A model generated the notes under the pieces. It saw nothing but the letters and a program-made list of their open reading frames with translations. It had not been told where the DNA came from and ran no database searches. Shown here one piece after another: positions 37,051 to 39,857 of a stretch of DNA of 39,857 bases; position 1 is the first letter of the stretch, and each line of letters opens with the position of its first letter. The position numbers and the translations under genes are program-made. This DNA comes from Sphingobacteriia bacterium (GTDB lineage: Bacteria > Bacteroidota > Bacteroidia > B-17B0 > Aurantibacillaceae): positions 1-39,857 of the forward strand of contig RFNG01000152.1 in NCBI GenBank assembly GCA_009927275.1, read 5' to 3'.

Positions 37051-39330
37051 TCAGGTTTTAATGAGCCTGTGTACAACCCATGCGCCCTCGCGTGTTTTAA
37101 TTTTTAAAAAATAAATTCCGGCAGCATTATTCACGCGTAAAATGTGCGATTGATTTTGGTTTAAATCGGTATGCCATAGTAAATTACCTGTATAAGAAAA
37201 TAATTCTAGCTCCACAGCCTGATAAGTTACTATATTAAAGCTGCCTGAACTGGGATTTGGAAATATGCGAATTAGGTTATTAGTGTTAAATTCATTAATT
37301 GAGCTTACGTCACAGCTTTTATCCACATAGATATTCAAAAGGGTATCAGCTAAACAATTCGAGGGGCCAATCCCACTAATCGTATAAGTTTGAGTTTGAT
37401 AAATAATAAGCGGTATTTGAATTCCGCTGTAATTTCCGGGTTGAATAGTAATGGCATTTGATCCAAAATCAGTAATCATTACAGTGCCGCCGTTACAGGC
37501 TATGGTATCAGAAATACTTAAGTTAAAATTCCAAGGCGCAGCTACTTGAATTAATTTGTAGGTTGATTTAATACAGGTGCCGTCACTGGCTACTACCGTA
37601 TAATTGGTATTAAAGGTAGGGCTAAAAACTGCAGGGTTAGCAGTGATGCCGCCCGGATAAAAGGTATAATTTAATGCGCCGGTAGCCGTTAAACTTACAC
37701 TTGTGCCCGGGCATATAGAATTTAAGTTTGCACTTACTAACGGTGTAAAACTGGGATTAACACTTAACGTTTGAATAGTGGTTTGCGAGCAATTTCCAAT
37801 AGCGCCCATTAAAGTATACTGAGTATTAACACTGGGCGATACAATAATAAAACTACCGGTGTACGATCCCGGATACCAGGTATAATTTGTGGCTCCTGAA
37901 GCTAAAAGGGTACGCGTAGCGGGTGCGCAAAGTGCATTTTGAATACCACTGATTGCAAGTGTTGGCACAGGGCTAATTGCAATAGTTCGTGTTACGGGAC
38001 AATTTGTACCAGATCCGTTTACCAAAAGCGTAATAGTATAAATTCCAGCGGTACTGCAATTAAAGCTGGGATTGGGCGAGGTAAGGGTTTGGCTTATAGG
38101 TGCAGAAATAGTCCAAAGCCATGCTGTTGGAGTTCCAATGGCAGATGCACTCAGTTGTGCATTTTGACCAAGACAATAGGAATTATTAGATTGAATTTGA
38201 GCCGAAATGGGAGGTGGGTTGGTAGCTTTCACACTTAAATAATAGCGTCCTAAACTTCCATAGTCAGAATAATTGTTTGATCCGGCACCATCAATGGTAA
38301 AATAATACGATCCGGCAGTTAAATTTAAACCGCATAGCGCATTTAATTTTGTAAGGGATGAATCTGCAGCAATTAAACTGTTAGTAATGGCATTATAAAG
38401 TTTTAGTTTTATATCCAAATTGGCGCCATTATACCCCGTAACGCTTGTATCTAAAGCCCAGGGCTTTGCATTAATTGAAACATAACGGGGACCGCAAATC
38501 GAAAACCGGTACACATCAATATCCGAGGGTGTTGTTATAAGTCCAGAATCTTGTGTGGTAAGCGTATTTAAATTGAGCCATTTGGCATTAGTGAGATTAT
38601 CGCCAACATCATCGTTTTCAAAATTTAAAAATGCATTCCCGGTTATTCCAACACTGCCATTTGAATGATCTAATTGCGTAAGCGTGCACGAGGTGGCGCT
38701 TTTACCATTATGCCATATGGTTACATTTTTAGAATATCCAACACCCATTATGGGCGCCCAGGATGTAACGCCGGTGCCTTGTCCGGGGTGGTATTCATTG
38801 GTTTTGTTGCAATTTACATCGTAAGTACTTTGGTGTCTTAAACTGAGTGTATGGCCGGCTTCATGCGCAGCTGCTTCAGCCATGTTTTTAGAATTGTATC
38901 CCAATTGATTTTCAAAAACCCAGCAGGGTGTACCGGGCGTTCCGCCCCATGCAAAACTGCCAACATAAGCTACACCACCGGCTGAACCAAACCACGCACT
39001 GGTGGGTGTAAATACAATACGCATTCTGCGGTTTGGAAGCGCATTATTAAAGCGGGATGAATCGGTAGTAATATTAACATCAAATGGAACATAGTCCTCA
39101 GCGATACGTTTAAATATTAAAATTTTATTTGCATTTGAAACCGTAGAAGGCGCTGCATTTATAGTGTTTCCCGAGTTCCATGCCGTTCCGCTTACAACTT
39201 GACCATCAAAATCTAAGTAAAGTACCTTATCGGTAATTTGCGGCTTACTGTTTAAAATGGGAATTTGAGCAATGGTATTAATGGTTTTGCCTAATATAAA
39301 ACACAAAAGAAAAAGATGCTTTAGGTTCAT
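37051..39330 (-). CDS. Secreted metalloprotease-like protein with T9SS type A sorting domain
   Basis: A 759-residue protein from ATG 39330, which gives a clean signal peptide (MNLKHLFLLCFILGKTINTIAQ); the longer ORF from 39474 adds 48 unlikely residues overlapping the upstream gene. The catalytic zinc motif is HEAGHTLSLRH (His156, Glu157, His160, His166), a metzincin-like HExxHxxxxxH. A long middle region follows with a PPC-like domain (SGLITTPSDIDVYRFSI; GSYYFTIDGAG) and PKD/Ig-like repeats (GIYTITLLVNGSG). The last ~75 residues are the type A sorting signal: IRIFPNPSSGSFNI ... GNLLWH ... GIYFLKI. It should be exported by the type IX system. Substrate unknown. It starts one base after the stop of the small gene upstream. 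Confidence 0.88.
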   Translation of the reverse strand: MNLKHLFLLCFILGKTINTIAQIPILNSKPQITDKVLYLDFDGQVVSGTAWNSGNTINAAPSTVSNANKILIFKRIAEDYVPFDVNITTDSSRFNNALPNRRMRIVFTPTSAWFGSAGGVAYVGSFAWGGTPGTPCWVFENQLGYNSKNMAEAAAHEAGHTLSLRHQSTYDVNCNKTNEYHPGQGTGVTSWAPIMGVGYSKNVTIWHNGKSATSCTLTQLDHSNGSVGITGNAFLNFENDDVGDNLTNAKWLNLNTLTTQDSGLITTPSDIDVYRFSICGPRYVSINAKPWALDTSVTGYNGANLDIKLKLYNAITNSLIAADSSLTKLNALCGLNLTAGSYYFTIDGAGSNNYSDYGSLGRYYLSVKATNPPPISAQIQSNNSYCLGQNAQLSASAIGTPTAWLWTISAPISQTLTSPNPSFNCSTAGIYTITLLVNGSGTNCPVTRTIAISPVPTLAISGIQNALCAPATRTLLASGATNYTWYPGSYTGSFIIVSPSVNTQYTLMGAIGNCSQTTIQTLSVNPSFTPLVSANLNSICPGTSVSLTATGALNYTFYPGGITANPAVFSPTFNTNYTVVASDGTCIKSTYKLIQVAAPWNFNLSISDTIACNGGTVMITDFGSNAITIQPGNYSGIQIPLIIYQTQTYTISGIGPSNCLADTLLNIYVDKSCDVSSINEFNTNNLIRIFPNPSSGSFNIVTYQAVELELFSYTGNLLWHTDLNQNQSHILRVNNAAGIYFLKIKTREGAWVVHRLIKT

Positions 39331-39331
39331 G

Positions 39332-39753
39332 TTATTCGGAGTAAAGTGCATCGGTTGCGGTTCTGGTAAAAATAATTTCAGTTTCATTCTTTGTACCCGT
39401 ATAACTCCATGTTTCGTTTTGATTTGACTTTGGCGAAGCGGGCAACAAATGTAGAATTGTGCTATACACGCCATTAATTTGAATGTTTAAATAGTAATTC
39501 ATAAAATCCGGAAGTTGGGCTTGTATAAACTCCATATCACCTTGACGGGTATGTTTTAAAATTAGGATTCGTTTAAAGGCATCTGCTTCGGTAGTATTTA
39601 ATTCTGTTCCGGGTGTGCTATTAAAAATTTGTTTAAAGCGGCCGCACTTAATTTTAAAGTTTCAGGTGGCAAGCCATGGGATTGAGATTTTGAAAATAAG
39701 GCCGAACATAAAAATACAGTTAAAAAAAAGCCTTGGATACAATTTGAGATCAT
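39332..39753 (-). CDS. Small secreted hypothetical protein, frameshifted
   Basis: From ATG 39753 (ATG 39759 also possible) the first frame gives MISNCIQGFFLTVFLCSALF, a signal peptide, and LPPETLKLSAAA before running into a stop. The second frame, to 39332, gives FKQIFNSTPGTELNTTEADA, then LKHTRQGDMEFIQAQLPDF and a C-terminal NETWSYTGTKNETEIIF. Adding one base to the AAA at 39635-39637 (TTT on the minus strand) makes a 140-residue protein. No family recognised. The stop codon is separated by one base from the start of the metalloprotease gene, so the two form an operon, and it may be related in function (for example an inhibitor or chaperone), but that is inference from position only. Confidence 0.5.
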
Positions 39754-39857
39754 GTACATAAAAGTAATAATTAAAATTATGATTATAGCATAATGATTAT
39801 TGGTACACGTAATTTAAAACACATTCATAACCTATAAAAACAGCAATACGATTTACC

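Noticed and set aside
37051-39474. Longer ORF start of the metalloprotease at 39474
   Set aside because: The extra 48 residues overlap the upstream small gene and bury the signal peptide; ATG 39330 is the natural start.
39638-39645. GCGGCCGC (a NotI site) in AT-rich DNA as a possible cloning scar
   Set aside because: It encodes part of an Ala run in a plausible secreted protein, and no vector sequence surrounds it.
1-39857. CRISPR arrays, insertion sequences, prophage or defence genes
   Set aside because: No repeated spacer pattern, no transposase or integrase, no terminal repeats and no known defence domains were seen in any frame.

Overview
The window comes from a low-GC member of the phylum Bacteroidota (a gliding/T9SS-type lineage; I cannot place it below phylum). 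The grounds are: two proteins with type IX secretion C-terminal signals (type A sorting domain on the 37-39 kb protease, CHU_C/type B domain on the 18-20 kb protein), the Bacteroidota-style TamB, the fused glutamate formimidoyltransferase-cyclodeaminase, the Nramp-UspA fusion, the DUF2520-kdsC-ubiA-maf gene order, many 'AQ'-ending signal peptides, and TAnnTTTG-like -7 promoter boxes. It looks chromosomal and mostly housekeeping. I found no tRNA, rRNA, CRISPR array, insertion sequence or prophage.

Layout. 0.2-4.9 kb: a secreted alpha/beta hydrolase, a tiny basic secreted protein, a CarboxypepD_reg-like protein, an outer-membrane-like protein and a CPA2 cation/proton antiporter. 4.9-9.2 kb (minus): a 1441-residue TamB. 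9.3-13.5 kb (plus): tsaD, bifunctional FTCD, and a GT-C-like membrane protein. 13.5-20.4 kb (minus): a CDP-alcohol phosphatidyltransferase, a DUF1648 protein, a small secreted protein, then a T9SS type B protein - VWA protein - mntH/UspA operon. 20.6-29.6 kb (plus): a small basic secreted protein, then a tightly packed ten-gene run purD-ccmB-ccmC-ccmD-ccmE-ccmF-DUF2520-kdsC-ubiA-maf. 29.6-31.5 kb (minus): tsaB and an RND-type adaptor. 31.6-34.5 kb (plus): a YyaL-type thioredoxin-domain protein and a secreted protein. 34.6-37.0 kb (minus): pheT. 37.05-39.76 kb (minus): a small secreted protein and a T9SS-exported metalloprotease.

Two things stand out. First, seven genes (DUF1648 protein, its upstream secreted neighbour, the 20.6-kb small protein, maf, the YyaL-like gene, pheT, and the 39.3-kb small protein) are each broken in the same sense: one base is missing, usually in a short A/T run, and restoring it gives a good full-length protein. 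As pheT is essential, this is more easily explained by sequencing or assembly deletions than by biology, and any automatic annotation will report truncated proteins here. Second, the cytochrome c maturation cluster is a reduced variant: CcmE carries Cys-x3-Tyr (CPSKY) in place of the usual haem-binding His-x3-Tyr, and there is no ccmA, ccmG or ccmH alongside.

I did not find a convincing undescribed defence or mobile system. The nearest to unexplained are the two short basic secreted proteins, the GT-C-like membrane protein behind FTCD, and promoter-like boxes lying only a few bases ahead of start codons.
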